Below, one piece after another: positions 17,350 to 25,652 of a stretch of DNA of 64,000 nucleotides. This DNA comes from Tsuneonella suprasediminis (lineage in GTDB: Bacteria > Pseudomonadota > Alphaproteobacteria > Sphingomonadales > Sphingomonadaceae), in the NCBI RefSeq assembly GCF_003605755.1, contig NZ_RAHJ01000011.1, forward strand, positions 1 through 64,000, in the 5' to 3' direction. Position 1 is the first letter of the stretch. Each line of letters opens with the position of its first letter. Under the pieces are notes generated by a model that was given only the letters and a program-made list of their open reading frames with translations, was not told where the DNA came from and searched no databases. Both the position numbers and the translations under genes were made by a program.

Positions 17350-18768
17350 ATGACAGCACGCCATATCGGCTTTATTGTCGGGCTGCTTGCCTTTGGCGTC
17401 ACACTGGTCGTGCCGCCGCCCGCCGGAATGAGCGCGCAGGCGTGGTCCGTTGCCGGGCTGGTGGTGTGGATGGCGGCATGGTGGATGACCGAAGCCCTGC
17501 CGCTGACGGTAACCGCGATGCTGCCATTTCTGGTACTGCCGATGAGCAACGTCATGACCGCCAACGAGACGGCGAGCGCATATTACTCCCCGATTCTGTT
17601 CCTCATCCTCGGCGGCGCATTCATCGCGCTGGCGATTGAGCGGACCGGGCTTCACCGTCGCCTTGCTCTCGCTCTGCTCAAGAGCATCGGTGCGAATGGC
17701 GGGCAAGGCCGCCTGCTGTTCGCCTTTATGGTCGCTGCGGCGATCCTGTCGATGGCGATCTCCAACACCTCCACCTCTCTCATCATGATGCCGATGGCAC
17801 TGGCCGTGCTGACCGGCGGGGGGATGGACGACAGCCACAAGGAGGGGCTCAACGGGGCATTGCCGATGGGCATTGCTTTCGCCGCCAGTATCGGCGGCCT
17901 CGGTACGATTGTCGGCAGTCCGACCAACGCCATCGCCGTGGGCCTGGTGGATCAGCTTACCGGCACCCGGATCACCTTCGCGCAATGGAGCCTGTTCGGG
18001 TTGCCAGTCGTACTGGTCGGAGTTCCGCTGGCGGCGTGGATTATCGCCAGAGTGCAGCAGGTCAGTGCCCACCCTTTCGACGTGGCGGGTGCGCGTCAGG
18101 CGATCGACACGCACACCCAATGGTCCACTGCCGAGAAGCGTCTGGTGCCCCTGATCGCTGGCACTTTCGCGCTGTGGCTCGCGCAGCCGCTGCTCGAACC
18201 GATGATGCCCAAGGGCGCGCTGACCGACGGCACAATTGCCGTTGCTGCCAGCTTTCTGCTGTTCATACTGCCCGATGGGACCGGCCGCCCGCTGCTGACA
18301 TGGCAGGAGGCAGACCGGGCACCGTGGGGTGTGATCATGATGTTCGGCGGCGGGCTGGCGCTGGCCGCCGGGATGGGCGAATCCGGGCTGGCCGAATGGC
18401 TGGGCCAGTCGCTGCTGCCGCTGGCCAGTGTGCCGCTGATCGTCGTCGCTCTCGCGGTTGTCGCGCTGATGATCGTCATCACCGAATTTGCCAGCAATGT
18501 CGCCACCGCCAGCGCGATCATGCCGGTCGTCGCCAGCCTCGGCATAGCCTTGGGAGTCGATCCGATCTGGCTGGCGATGCCCGCGGCACTGGCCAGTAGC
18601 TGGGGCTTCATGCTGCCCGCAGGCACCGGGCCGAACGCGATTGCATGGGCCACCAACCGCATCGCCCTGCCCCGGATGATCGGTGCCGGGGCAGGGCTGG
18701 ACGTAGCAGGGGTTTTCCTGATCGTAGGGGTGGTGTGGGCCATGCAGGCATTGCTTGGTTTCGGTTGA
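17350..18768 (+). CDS. SLC13/DASS family divalent anion:sodium symporter
   Basis: A 472-residue inner-membrane transporter with about 11-12 hydrophobic segments. The two substrate/sodium clamshell loops are visible: AISNTSTSLIMMPMAL (SNT) near residue 140 and GSPTNAIAVGL near 200 (TN), with a later pseudo-repeat EFASNVATASAIMPVV near 380. These features place it with DASS di-/tricarboxylate or sulfate transporters. Its substrate cannot be read directly. It sits just upstream of a SAM-riboswitch-like leader and a sulfur amino acid enzyme in the same direction, but the leader between them argues for separate control. Start at 17350 follows TTGGGGAGGTATCTGGA. Confidence 0.93.
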   Translation: MTARHIGFIVGLLAFGVTLVVPPPAGMSAQAWSVAGLVVWMAAWWMTEALPLTVTAMLPFLVLPMSNVMTANETASAYYSPILFLILGGAFIALAIERTGLHRRLALALLKSIGANGGQGRLLFAFMVAAAILSMAISNTSTSLIMMPMALAVLTGGGMDDSHKEGLNGALPMGIAFAASIGGLGTIVGSPTNAIAVGLVDQLTGTRITFAQWSLFGLPVVLVGVPLAAWIIARVQQVSAHPFDVAGARQAIDTHTQWSTAEKRLVPLIAGTFALWLAQPLLEPMMPKGALTDGTIAVAASFLLFILPDGTGRPLLTWQEADRAPWGVIMMFGGGLALAAGMGESGLAEWLGQSLLPLASVPLIVVALAVVALMIVITEFASNVATASAIMPVVASLGIALGVDPIWLAMPAALASSWGFMLPAGTGPNAIAWATNRIALPRMIGAGAGLDVAGVFLIVGVVWAMQALLGFG

Positions 18769-18785
18769 AATCACTTCATTGCAAC

Positions 18786-18916
18786 GGTAACCCGTTGTCT
18801 GAAACGGGTTACCCGGCGGAGATGCGTTCCTGAGGAGGTTAGGAACGCCAGCGCCCCGGTTGGCTCCACCGGCTCCCGCCTTCCTGGGAGCGTGACGACA
18901 ACAGGAAGGGTGCCCA
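18786..18916 (+). promoter_or_regulatory. structured leader, SAM-riboswitch-like, with Shine-Dalgarno-sequestering pseudoknot
   Basis: This 130-base leader precedes a PLP sulfur amino acid gene. It contains an 11-bp perfect hairpin (18786-18796 with 18803-18813), an 8-bp perfect hairpin GCGTTCCT / AGGAACGC (18823/18848) with loop GAGGAGGTT, a CCGGT / ACCGG hairpin and a GCTCCC / GGGAGC hairpin. The last hairpin's loop CCTTCCT (18879-18885) is exactly complementary to AGGAAGG (18903-18909), which is also the apparent ribosome binding site of the next gene. Sequence context (CAGCG, GTGACGACAACAGGAAGGGTGCC pattern, split here) recalls SAM-I/IV-variant riboswitches; the class assignment is from memory and uncertain, the pairing is seen directly. 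Confidence 0.65.
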
Positions 18917-18920
18917 TCCG

Positions 18921-20189
18921 ATGGCCGACTCCAAATCCGCCCCTCGCCCGCTCAAGCCCAGCACGATGATGATGGGGCATGGCTACGATCCCGCTCTGTC
19001 GGAAGGCTCGCTCAAACCGCCGATCTTCCTCACCAGCACTTTCGCGTTCGAGAACGCAGCGGCGGGCAAGCGCCACTTCGAAGGGATCACCGGCAAGCGG
19101 CCGGGTGGTGCCGACGGGCTGGTCTATTCGCGGTTCAACGGCCCCAATCAGGAGATACTGGAGGATCGCCTGAGCATCTGGGACGGGGCGGAAGACGCCC
19201 TCTGCTTCTCCAGCGGGATGACCGCGATTTGCGTGCTGATGCTGACCTATTGTTCCGCTGGCGACGTGATTATCCATTCCGGCCCGCTCTATGCCGCGAC
19301 CGAAGGCTTCGTTGCCAAGACCCTTGCCAAGTTCGGCGTGAGCTACATCGACTTCCCTGCTGGCGCGAGCAGCGAGGAACTGGACGACGTGATCGCCCGG
19401 GCCAGGGCGCAGGCCGCCGATCAGGGGGGCAAGCTGGCGATGATCTACCTCGAAAGCCCCGGCAACCCGACAAACGCACTGGTCGACATCGAAGCCGTTT
19501 CGGCGGCGCGCGATGCCGCGCTGGGCACGGACCACGCCTGCCCGATCGCCATCGACAACACTTTCCTCGGCCCGCTGTGGCAGCGTCCGCTGGATCACGG
19601 CGCGGACATCGTGGTCTATTCGCTGACCAAGTACGTGGGCGGGCATTCGGACCTCGTGGCGGGCAGTGTCGCGGGGGCGAAGAAGTGGATCGATCCGGTG
19701 CGAATGCTCCGCAATACGATGGGCGGGATCGCCGATCCGAACACCGCATGGATGCTGTTGCGAAGCCTCGAAACGGTCGAACTGCGGATGAGCCGTGCGG
19801 GCGAGAATGCCGCTAGGGTCTGCGCCTTCCTCAAGGGGCATCCTAAGATCGAACGGCTCGGCTACCTCGGCATGATCGACGATGCGCGGCAGCAGGACAT
19901 CTACGACCGGCATTGCACAGGTGCAGGCAGCACCTTCTCGGTGTTCATCAGGGGTGGCGAAGCCGAATGCTTCCGCTTCCTCGACGCGCTGCGGATCGCC
20001 AAGCTGGCAGTCAGTCTGGGCGGGACGGAGACGCTTGCCAGCCACCCTGCCAGCATGACCCACCTGTCCGTTCCCGATCCGCGCAAAGTCAGCCTGGGCA
20101 TCTCCGACAATCTCGTCCGCATCAGCATCGGGATCGAAGACGCAGACGATCTGATCGCCGATTTCGAACAGGCGCTGGACGCGGTCTGA
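18921..20189 (+). CDS. cystathionine gamma-synthase/methionine gamma-lyase family PLP enzyme
   Basis: A 422-residue fold-type I PLP enzyme of trans-sulfuration. The PLP Lys is in YSLTKYVGGHSDLVAG (near residue 237), the cofactor stacking region is FSSGMTAI, and ESPGNPTNALVDI and GTETLASHPASMTH are the usual substrate-pocket segments. Family members of this size with N-terminal GHGYDPALSEGSLKPPIFLTS are annotated cystathionine gamma-synthase family; whether it is a synthase, a gamma-lyase or a sulfhydrylase is not determined from sequence. The leader at 18786-18916 suggests repression by a methionine-pathway metabolite. ATG at 18921 has AGGAAGG about eleven bases upstream. Confidence 0.93.
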   Translation: MADSKSAPRPLKPSTMMMGHGYDPALSEGSLKPPIFLTSTFAFENAAAGKRHFEGITGKRPGGADGLVYSRFNGPNQEILEDRLSIWDGAEDALCFSSGMTAICVLMLTYCSAGDVIIHSGPLYAATEGFVAKTLAKFGVSYIDFPAGASSEELDDVIARARAQAADQGGKLAMIYLESPGNPTNALVDIEAVSAARDAALGTDHACPIAIDNTFLGPLWQRPLDHGADIVVYSLTKYVGGHSDLVAGSVAGAKKWIDPVRMLRNTMGGIADPNTAWMLLRSLETVELRMSRAGENAARVCAFLKGHPKIERLGYLGMIDDARQQDIYDRHCTGAGSTFSVFIRGGEAECFRFLDALRIAKLAVSLGGTETLASHPASMTHLSVPDPRKVSLGISDNLVRISIGIEDADDLIADFEQALDAV

Positions 20190-20238
20190 GGCGAAGGCCG
20201 GAGCAAGGGCCGGAACCCAGCTGCCCCGCATCACGATA

Positions 20239-20269
20239 GAGGCCCGACCCACGCGATGGGCCGGGCCTC
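20239..20269 (+). terminator. strong hairpin, probable terminator
   Basis: A 13-bp stem with one mismatch (GAGGCCCGACCCA with TGGGCCGGGCCTC, 5-base loop) lies 50 bp after the PLP enzyme stop, between it and the convergent small gene at 20294-20509. No immediate T-run follows on either strand, so it may be a stabilising or Rho-assisted end. Confidence 0.6.
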
Positions 20270-20293
20270 ATAGCATTGATATGACTTGCCTTT

Positions 20294-20509
20294 TTATGGA
20301 CTTACAGGCGTATCGTCACCATTGGTGGCAGCGATCACGCCCAATGCGACCACTGCGATCACACCGACAATGGCGATGATCCCACCGCTTTCCATACCGT
20401 TGGTGTTCTTCGCAGGCGCAGAAGCGCGGGCAGCAGGCTCTGCAAGCGCGGGTGCGGCGGCAAGCGAAGCAGCCGCCATACCGGCGGCAATGTAACGCGT
20501 ATATTTCAT
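20294..20509 (-). CDS. small secreted/membrane protein
   Basis: A 71-residue protein with an N-terminal signal peptide (MKYTRYIAAGMAAASLAAAP, then ALA cleavage site) and a second hydrophobic glycine-rich segment (GGIIAIVGVIAVVALGVIAA) near the C-terminus ending NGDDTPVSP. GGAG lies upstream of the ATG at 20509, supporting translation. Similar very short proteins with signal peptide plus one membrane helix are common in sphingomonads; the function is unknown. Ala-rich composition could suggest low complexity, but start signal and spacing are good. Confidence 0.75.
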   Translation of the reverse strand: MKYTRYIAAGMAAASLAAAPALAEPAARASAPAKNTNGMESGGIIAIVGVIAVVALGVIAATNGDDTPVSP

Positions 20510-20680
20510 GGTATCTCCAAGCTTTTATAAATTGTAGAGATGCCACAGACCCAATTATATTTATCGATTTATTATTCTGCGACCAGCACCGTTAAAGCAA
20601 ACATCGGATCATTTCACAATAACCCCGCCGCTCTATTACAGGTGACCGGACCCAATAACCCCACCACTCGTCGAACTTAC

Positions 20681-21355
20681 TCACCCCAGAGCATAGTCGC
20701 TGACGAACGCATTGGTCTTACGCTCCTGCCCGAACGTGCTGGTGGGGCCGTGGCCGGGGATGAAGGTTATGTCATCGCCCAGCGGCCATAGCTTCTGCGT
20801 GATCGAATCGATCAGATCCTGATGGTTGCCAAGCGGGAAATCGGTGCGCCCGATACTGCCCTGAAACAGCACATCGCCCACGATGGCGAAGTGGCTGGGC
20901 CGATGAACGAACACCACGTGTCCCGGCGTGTGGCCGGGGCAATGGATCACATCCAACGTCAGATCGCCCACTGTCACCGTGTCGCCATCGACCAGCCAGC
21001 GATCGGATTCGAACGGGCGCCCTTCCATTCCCATCCGCTGGCAATCTTCCACCAGCCGCGCGATCCAGAAGCGGTCGTCCTCGTGCGGCCCTTCTATCGG
21101 CAGGCCCAGCTCTTCCGCCAGCATCCCCGCTTGCCCGCAATGATCCATATGGCCGTGGGTAATCAGCAGCTTTTCCAGCGTGACCCCGGCGCGCTCCACC
21201 GCCAGCTTCAGCTTGTCGATCTCTCCGCCGGGATCGACCAGCGCACCCTTCATCGTCTTGGTGCACCAGATCAGCGAACAGTTCTGCTGATAAGGCGTAA
21301 CAGGGATAATCGCAGCGCGCATCGGCGGCGCGGCAGAGGTGGTGGTATCGGTCAT
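20681..21355 (-). CDS. MBL fold metallo-hydrolase (glyoxalase II-like, YcbL type)
   Basis: A 224-residue metallo-beta-lactamase-fold hydrolase. The zinc motif THGHMDHCGQAG (HxHxDH) is near residues 65-76, CPGHTPGHV supplies the third ligand region, and GDVLFQGSIGRTDFP and PGHGPTSTFGQE complete the site. It matches the short YcbL/type II glyoxalase-like group, lacking the long C-terminal domain of GloB. It probably hydrolyses a thioester in the cytoplasm. It is followed on the same strand by a gap of 171 bp to the small protein gene. Confidence 0.93.
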   Translation of the reverse strand: MTDTTTSAAPPMRAAIIPVTPYQQNCSLIWCTKTMKGALVDPGGEIDKLKLAVERAGVTLEKLLITHGHMDHCGQAGMLAEELGLPIEGPHEDDRFWIARLVEDCQRMGMEGRPFESDRWLVDGDTVTVGDLTLDVIHCPGHTPGHVVFVHRPSHFAIVGDVLFQGSIGRTDFPLGNHQDLIDSITQKLWPLGDDITFIPGHGPTSTFGQERKTNAFVSDYALG

Positions 21356-21464
21356 AGCGCGAATGTGAGGTCTGCGGCGCGCGGGTGCAAGCGGGAACTG
21401 GCCAGCAGTCCGCTCTTCGCTTTGTCATGCGGAGCGATCCCATGCGGATCGCTCCGCACGGGTA

Positions 21465-22031
21465 TTATCCTTCTGGATCGCTGGCAGGTGTGCCCGCTGT
21501 ATCGCTCGATTCCATAGCCGCGTCCGCCTTGGTTTCCAGCGGCTTTCGCTTGGCGACTTCCGCATCGACCAGTTGCATGAGCGCCACGTATGGCTCCCCT
21601 TGCCGGATCAGCATGGCATCGGTCGCCTTGTTGCCGAAGATGATGCTCCGGGTCTTGGATTCGTTGAGGAACAGGTTGAGCCGGAGCGTCGTCTGGCCGG
21701 GCTGCATTTCCTCCACGAGGAATTGCGCGGTCTGCGTGTATTTCTTCTTCCCCAGCCCCCAGAAGATGTTGAACATCAGCTTCGATTTGGCATCGGTGTG
21801 ACCCGATATCGTGCCCGCATCCTTGCTCGCCTCGATACCGAGATAGCCAGCGGACTGAAGCGCAGCGACCGCGCTGGAAAACACCACCTTGTCCGATACA
21901 GGATAGGTTCTGGATTGAACTGCGGCCAGTTCCGAAGCCGATAGCTCCGGCAGTTTTTCCCGGGCGGTTACCTGCCCCGGCAAACACACCACCATTGCCA
22001 ACGCGGCAAGCGCGAGACTTAACTTCTTCAT
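21465..22031 (-). CDS. hypothetical secreted protein
   Basis: A 188-residue protein with a clear signal peptide (MKKLSLALAALAMVVCLPGQ, cleavage near VTA). The start ATG at 22031 lies after AGGGGGCAATAATA; a longer start is not needed. The mature part has YPVSDKVVFSSAVAALQSAGYLGIEAS and a core TDAKSKLMFNIFWGLGKKKYTQTAQF, a pattern seen in conserved periplasmic/outer-membrane associated proteins of Gram-negatives that look like the C-terminal domain of BamC-like or DUF799-type proteins; I would not assign either. Tail is acidic/Thr-rich. Function unknown. Confidence 0.8.
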   Translation of the reverse strand: MKKLSLALAALAMVVCLPGQVTAREKLPELSASELAAVQSRTYPVSDKVVFSSAVAALQSAGYLGIEASKDAGTISGHTDAKSKLMFNIFWGLGKKKYTQTAQFLVEEMQPGQTTLRLNLFLNESKTRSIIFGNKATDAMLIRQGEPYVALMQLVDAEVAKRKPLETKADAAMESSDTAGTPASDPEG

Positions 22032-22196
22032 TATTATTGCCCCCTTCGATCGTCGAGGGGAAGATGCTGGACTGCTGCGCCGCTCCGCTGTCAATGACGT
22101 TAACTAATTCATGGACGTATTTGTTCTTCAATTCGAACGCGATAACTGCATCTTCAAGCGAACTACTGGCGACGACGGAGGATATGTAAGTCACTC

Positions 22197-22850
22197 TCAC
22201 AACCGCCCCCCTTTCCACACCACGCGGCCCACTATCTCGATATCGCACAGCGCGAATTCCTGCGGCGGATAGGCGTAGTTCTGGCTGAGCAGGACGACGC
22301 GGTCCGGCCCCGCCGCCGCCAGCCGCTTCACCATCAGCGCATCGCCCACGCGCACGACATGGATGCCATCGCGCAAAGTGCGCTGCGCGGTATCGACGAG
22401 GATTTCGTCCCCGTCGTTCAGCAATGGCTCCATCGAATCGCCCATCACCGTGATCGCGGATAGCTGCGCCCGTTCCAGCCCGTGTTCGCGCAACCATCGG
22501 CGCGAGAAGCGGAAACTGTCGAACGGTTGCTCTCCGCTGGCCACGGCGCCGCTGCCCGCGGCCGCCGCCACCGGCAGGCGCGGCACCTCCACCCAGTTGG
22601 ATCGGGAAGTCGGCGCTGTGTGGTATTTTTCCTCCATTCCGCCCAGTTCGGATTCTGCCACGCCGAAGAACTCCGCCAGTGCACGGCGATCCCCCTCCTC
22701 CAGCTTGCGCGGGCTACCCTTGCGGATAAACTGCTGCAAATAGCTGGAATTGCGCCCGATCATATCCGACAGGCCCGCCAGACTCACACCACGGTCTGTG
22801 GCCAGATCCAGCAAGCGCTGCCGCGCATCGTGATTGGGATATTCACTCAT
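22197..22850 (-). CDS. S24 family peptidase, CI/LexA-like repressor
   Basis: A 217-residue regulator with an N-terminal HTH (LAGLSDMIGRNSSYLQQFIRK, split between helices around residues 25-45) and a C-terminal S24 self-cleavage domain. Catalytic Ser is in VMGDSMEP (about residue 139) and Lys in LMVKRL (about 175); a hydrophobic, Ala/Gly-rich linker (VAAAAGSGAV) is a likely cleavage site. The start is ATG at 22850 because AGGAAG lies just upstream; a GTG six bases earlier is possible. The upstream 45 bp contain repeated TAGG/CCTA half-sites, so auto-repression is likely. No prophage genes are adjacent, and it resembles stand-alone repressors found in sphingomonad core genomes. Confidence 0.9.
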   Translation of the reverse strand: MSEYPNHDARQRLLDLATDRGVSLAGLSDMIGRNSSYLQQFIRKGSPRKLEEGDRRALAEFFGVAESELGGMEEKYHTAPTSRSNWVEVPRLPVAAAAGSGAVASGEQPFDSFRFSRRWLREHGLERAQLSAITVMGDSMEPLLNDGDEILVDTAQRTLRDGIHVVRVGDALMVKRLAAAGPDRVVLLSQNYAYPPQEFALCDIEIVGRVVWKGGRL

Positions 22851-22858
22851 TGCCACTT

Positions 22859-22894
22859 CCTATACGTAGGATTTTTCCTAGACAAGTAGGATTT
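22859..22894. promoter_or_regulatory. clustered CCTA/TAGG half-sites, candidate operator
   Basis: Four half-sites lie between the S24 repressor gene and the divergent small genes: CCTA(N4)TAGG at 22859-22870, then CCTA at 22877-22880 and TAGG at 22887-22890. The 9-base GTAGGATTT is repeated at 22866 and 22886, exactly 20 bp apart, about two helical turns, which fits two repressor dimers on one DNA face. Confidence 0.5.
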
Positions 22895-22951
22895 CGCGCG
22901 CAAGCTAGGCTGCTCGATCGCACCATTCGACTCAATTTGACGAGAGCCCCC

Positions 22952-23140
22952 ATGCTTATTCGCACCATCGAGAAGTTCCTCCGCACCCATGACATGCCGC
23001 CCACCAGGTTCGGCCGCCTCGCCGCCCACGATCCGCGCTTCGTGCTCGATCTGCGGATGGGGCGCGAACCGCGTGCCGAGACGGTGAAAAGGACGGAACA
23101 TTTCATGAACAACTATCAGGATTCGACCCATGCAGGCTAA
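22952..23140 (+). CDS. small hypothetical protein, likely DNA-associated
   Basis: A 62-residue basic protein (MLIRTIEKFLRTHDMPPTRF ...) whose first 40 residues could form a short helix-turn-helix: a helix EKFLRTHD, then MPPTRFGRLAAHDPRFVLDLRMG, a sequence resembling HTH-type XRE minimal domains. It is divergent from the S24 repressor and 95 bp from it. The final 11 bases overlap the next gene's start, so the two are translationally coupled. Homologous small genes beside an S24 repressor are familiar in sphingomonads; no function is assigned. Confidence 0.75.
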   Translation: MLIRTIEKFLRTHDMPPTRFGRLAAHDPRFVLDLRMGREPRAETVKRTEHFMNNYQDSTHAG

Positions 23141-23459
23141 GCCCGAACGCGGCCCCGTCCGCCATCTCCGCAATGCGCTGGCGCAGATTGCCGGGCCGGA
23201 TGCCCGCTTTGTGCGCCATGTCGAACGCCCGTGGGCCAGCGCTACATTCGAAGGCACCCGCCACACCTTTGGCCTGCGCTTCGAGGGCATCGGCGCCATT
23301 GCGGCGGGGGAAGCCTTCATCGCCGCTCTGCCCGATCATGAGTTCGCCATACCTGGCCAGCTGGTGGCGGAGGCCACTGTTGCCGAAGTCGATCATACGC
23401 TTGCTCCTGTTCCTGTCCTCTCGCTGCGATGCGAGCTGCTGATGCTGAAGGACGCGTAG
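23130..23459 (+). CDS. conserved hypothetical protein
   Basis: A 109-residue soluble protein (RGPVRHLRNALAQIAGPDAR, then WASATFEGTRHTFGLRFEG) with no signal peptide or membrane helix. The ATG at 23130 overlaps the end of the preceding gene, giving coupled translation. The C-terminal half is rich in beta-prone sequence (PGQLVAEATVAEVDHTLAPV). I do not recognise a family. Together with the preceding gene it forms a two-gene unit probably under control of the S24 repressor. Confidence 0.75.
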   Translation: MQAKPERGPVRHLRNALAQIAGPDARFVRHVERPWASATFEGTRHTFGLRFEGIGAIAAGEAFIAALPDHEFAIPGQLVAEATVAEVDHTLAPVPVLSLRCELLMLKDA

Positions 23460-23749
23460 CCCGCCCCGCAACGGCACCCTGAACACCTGTCCCATTCACT
23501 CCATTTCAGGAGAGCGGCGGGCAATCCAGCCGCTCTCCTCATCCCCCGGTCCGGACCACAGCAAAGTGGCAGCGACTCGCCTCCGGAGCCCCCCGCTTCC
23601 AGCCCATGCCGCCCCCGATACAGACGTTGCAAACCGTCTGGTTTGCCGCAGTTCGTTCCCCAAACCACGATGAAATGTGGCCAGACCGGGGCAAGGTGAC
23701 TCCGCGGGGGTGCCGGTGGCGGAACCTTGCGGGTAAACCCGCCAGCGTT

Positions 23750-24295
23750 ATGGACGGGATCTGTTTCAACATTCGCCACGGCGCACTGCGCGGTTTTGCA
23801 TTCGCGGTTGCGCTGGCTCTGCCGGCATCGCTTTCCGCGCCGGTTCGGGCGGACGACAGCGCCGATGCGTTTGCGGCCAACTTCGCCGGTATGGCGAAGG
23901 CGGCGCCTGCATTTGCCGCGGCATCGCATGCGGTCAACCTCTCCACCATCACTCCGCCGGTGGACGATCAGGCCGCCGACGATGGCGACGATGCCGGGCA
24001 GGTGATCGGCAGCGGGATCGCGTCGTATTACGGGCGCAAGTTCAACGGCCGCCCCACCGCCAGTGGCGAACGGTTCGACATGAACGCGCTGACCGCCGCG
24101 CACAAGACACTCCCCTTCGGCAGCAAAGTGCGGGTGACCAACCCGCGCAATGGCAAGTCGGTGGTGGTCCGCATCAACGACCGTGGGCCGTATTCGCATG
24201 GCCGCCTGATCGACCTGAGCCGCGCAGCGGCGAGCGAGATCGGCCTTGTCGGGCCGGGCAGCGGCACGGTCGAACTCGCCCTGCTCGACGGCTGA
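23750..24295 (+). CDS. rlpA: septal ring lytic transglycosylase RlpA family protein
   Basis: A 181-residue exported protein. The signal peptide ends near VRA after a hydrophobic run ([16 protein letters not shown]). The double-psi beta-barrel domain (residues about 90-178) has [38 protein letters not shown] and [20 protein letters not shown], the catalytic region of RlpA glycan-strand lytic transglycosylases. There is no SPOR domain, so it is a short form. A longer start at 23606 gives no signal peptide in the first 48 residues and is not preferred. It acts on denuded glycan at the septum or poles. Confidence 0.88.
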   Translation: MDGICFNIRHGALRGFAFAVALALPASLSAPVRADDSADAFAANFAGMAKAAPAFAAASHAVNLSTITPPVDDQAADDGDDAGQVIGSGIASYYGRKFNGRPTASGERFDMNALTAAHKTLPFGSKVRVTNPRNGKSVVVRINDRGPYSHGRLIDLSRAAASEIGLVGPGSGTVELALLDG

Positions 24296-25469
24296 GCCGA
24301 CCACATACCTCCCTCGACCTGAGCGCCCCGCGCCACCGCCACCGCTGGCCGCGCGTGCGCCGCGCTGGCGTCAGTAGCTCGCCCCCGCCCCCGGCTTGCG
24401 CGGCGCGGGTGGTTGCCAGCCGGAGGTAGTGCCCGCTCTGTGGAGTAGCGGCGTCTTTCGCATAGCGCGCGGGCAGCACCCAATGCGTTTCGTCGTATTT
24501 GCGGATGCTCAGTTCGGGGCGCGACACGCCCTTGTGGTCCAGCGTCCACCACTCCTCCTTGTTCCAGTGAAAGCCGCAGACCTGTTCGCAGATGCAGTCG
24601 CGCAGTTCACCGAAGGTGCCGTGCGAGTTGGCGGTTTCGATCAGCGCCTCGAATGGCGGAGCGTCCTCCGGCCGGTTGTCGAGCATCTCGTCGACCTCAT
24701 CCAGCCAGGTGGGGCCGCCATCGTCGGGTTCGTCGTTCGTCCACCCCACCCACAGCTCGTCCGCACCGAAGTCCTCGATCACCGGCATCGTGTGCAGCTC
24801 GACGTGATCGGCATAGGGATTGTCCTCCGGCTCCCCGTTTTCAGCAAGAGACATGGACCGCATGTTACACTGTCCTGGGGAAGAAAAGTCGCACTTCTCC
24901 ACCCCGCCCTTTTCCGGGGTGGGCGCAGCGGGGGACGGGGCCAGCGGCTCCCCACGGGCGAAGGCGTCGAGCACCGCTTCGAACCCATCGGCCAGCTCCG
25001 CCAGTTCGGCGCGTTCGGCCAGCCGGTCGAGCCGCGCGAGATGCGCCAGCAACAGGCGGCTGTCATAGCGGCGGCGAGTGGCCACCTCCTCCCCATGATA
25101 GAACACCGCCTCCTCCACGCCATCCAGCGCGCGGTCGGCCAGCACCTCTTCGGCATGAGAACGGGCGGAGAGCAGCGCCACATCCCACGCCCGCGCAAAT
25201 TCGCGGCAGGCCCGCCGCGCGCGATAGGCGCTCTGATGGCTGACCCCCACCCGCCGGGCAGCCCGCCGCGCCGATCCGCCATCGGCCAGCGCCCGGAGAA
25301 ACTCCGCCTGCCGCTCCCGCGTAAAGCCCGTCTGCGGCGGACGGGTTTCGTCACCGGGCAAAGCAGCGATCAGCGCGGGAAGATTGGGCGTAGCCGCAGC
25401 CGCCTGCGCACCCCCGCCCGCGCCATCATCGGCGCCATCGTGGGGAGGATTGGGGTGAGAGATGGTCAT
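24174..25469 (-). CDS. helix-turn-helix protein; 3' end possibly frameshifted
   Basis: A frame of 431 residues. Residues about 50-85 contain an HTH ([20 protein letters not shown]), followed by a helical region, a linker and a second conserved block with [19 protein letters not shown] and [20 protein letters not shown]. Residues past about 345 become low-complexity Arg-rich and the frame runs 122 bp into the 3' end of rlpA on the other strand. Shifting one frame near 24430-24450 instead gives a natural ending, [19 protein letters not shown], with stop at 24371-24373 and no overlap. I infer a frameshift (biological or sequencing error). The protein may be a phage-derived terminase-small-like HTH regulator; function unknown. 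Confidence 0.7.
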   Translation of the reverse strand: MTISHPNPPHDGADDGAGGGAQAAAATPNLPALIAALPGDETRPPQTGFTRERQAEFLRALADGGSARRAARRVGVSHQSAYRARRACREFARAWDVALLSARSHAEEVLADRALDGVEEAVFYHGEEVATRRRYDSRLLLAHLARLDRLAERAELAELADGFEAVLDAFARGEPLAPSPAAPTPEKGGVEKCDFSSPGQCNMRSMSLAENGEPEDNPYADHVELHTMPVIEDFGADELWVGWTNDEPDDGGPTWLDEVDEMLDNRPEDAPPFEALIETANSHGTFGELRDCICEQVCGFHWNKEEWWTLDHKGVSRPELSIRKYDETHWVLPARYAKDAATPQSGHYLRLATTRAAQAGGGGELLTPARRTRGQRWRWRGALRSREVCGRLSRRAGRVRPCRCPARQGRSRSPLRGSGRSGGHANTAHGR

Positions 25470-25652
25470 GGTCCGGTTCTCCGTATGGGGAAGTGGACCG
25501 GGTATTTATGGGGGAAAGGGGGGTGTAGGAAAGGGGGGCAGGACTAATGAGCGCAACACAGTTAACCCCAATCGAACCACCGTGATTATCCGGGCTACAG
25601 CTCTGTTTATAAGTTACTATTGCACATAATAGATTGAACAGGCATTAATTTT

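Noticed and set aside
22034-22194. Short GTG frame on the - strand just after the S24 gene
   Set aside because: Reads like protein for about 50 residues but then runs into the next gene's signal peptide in the wrong frame. No Shine-Dalgarno was found. It could be a remnant but is not supportable.
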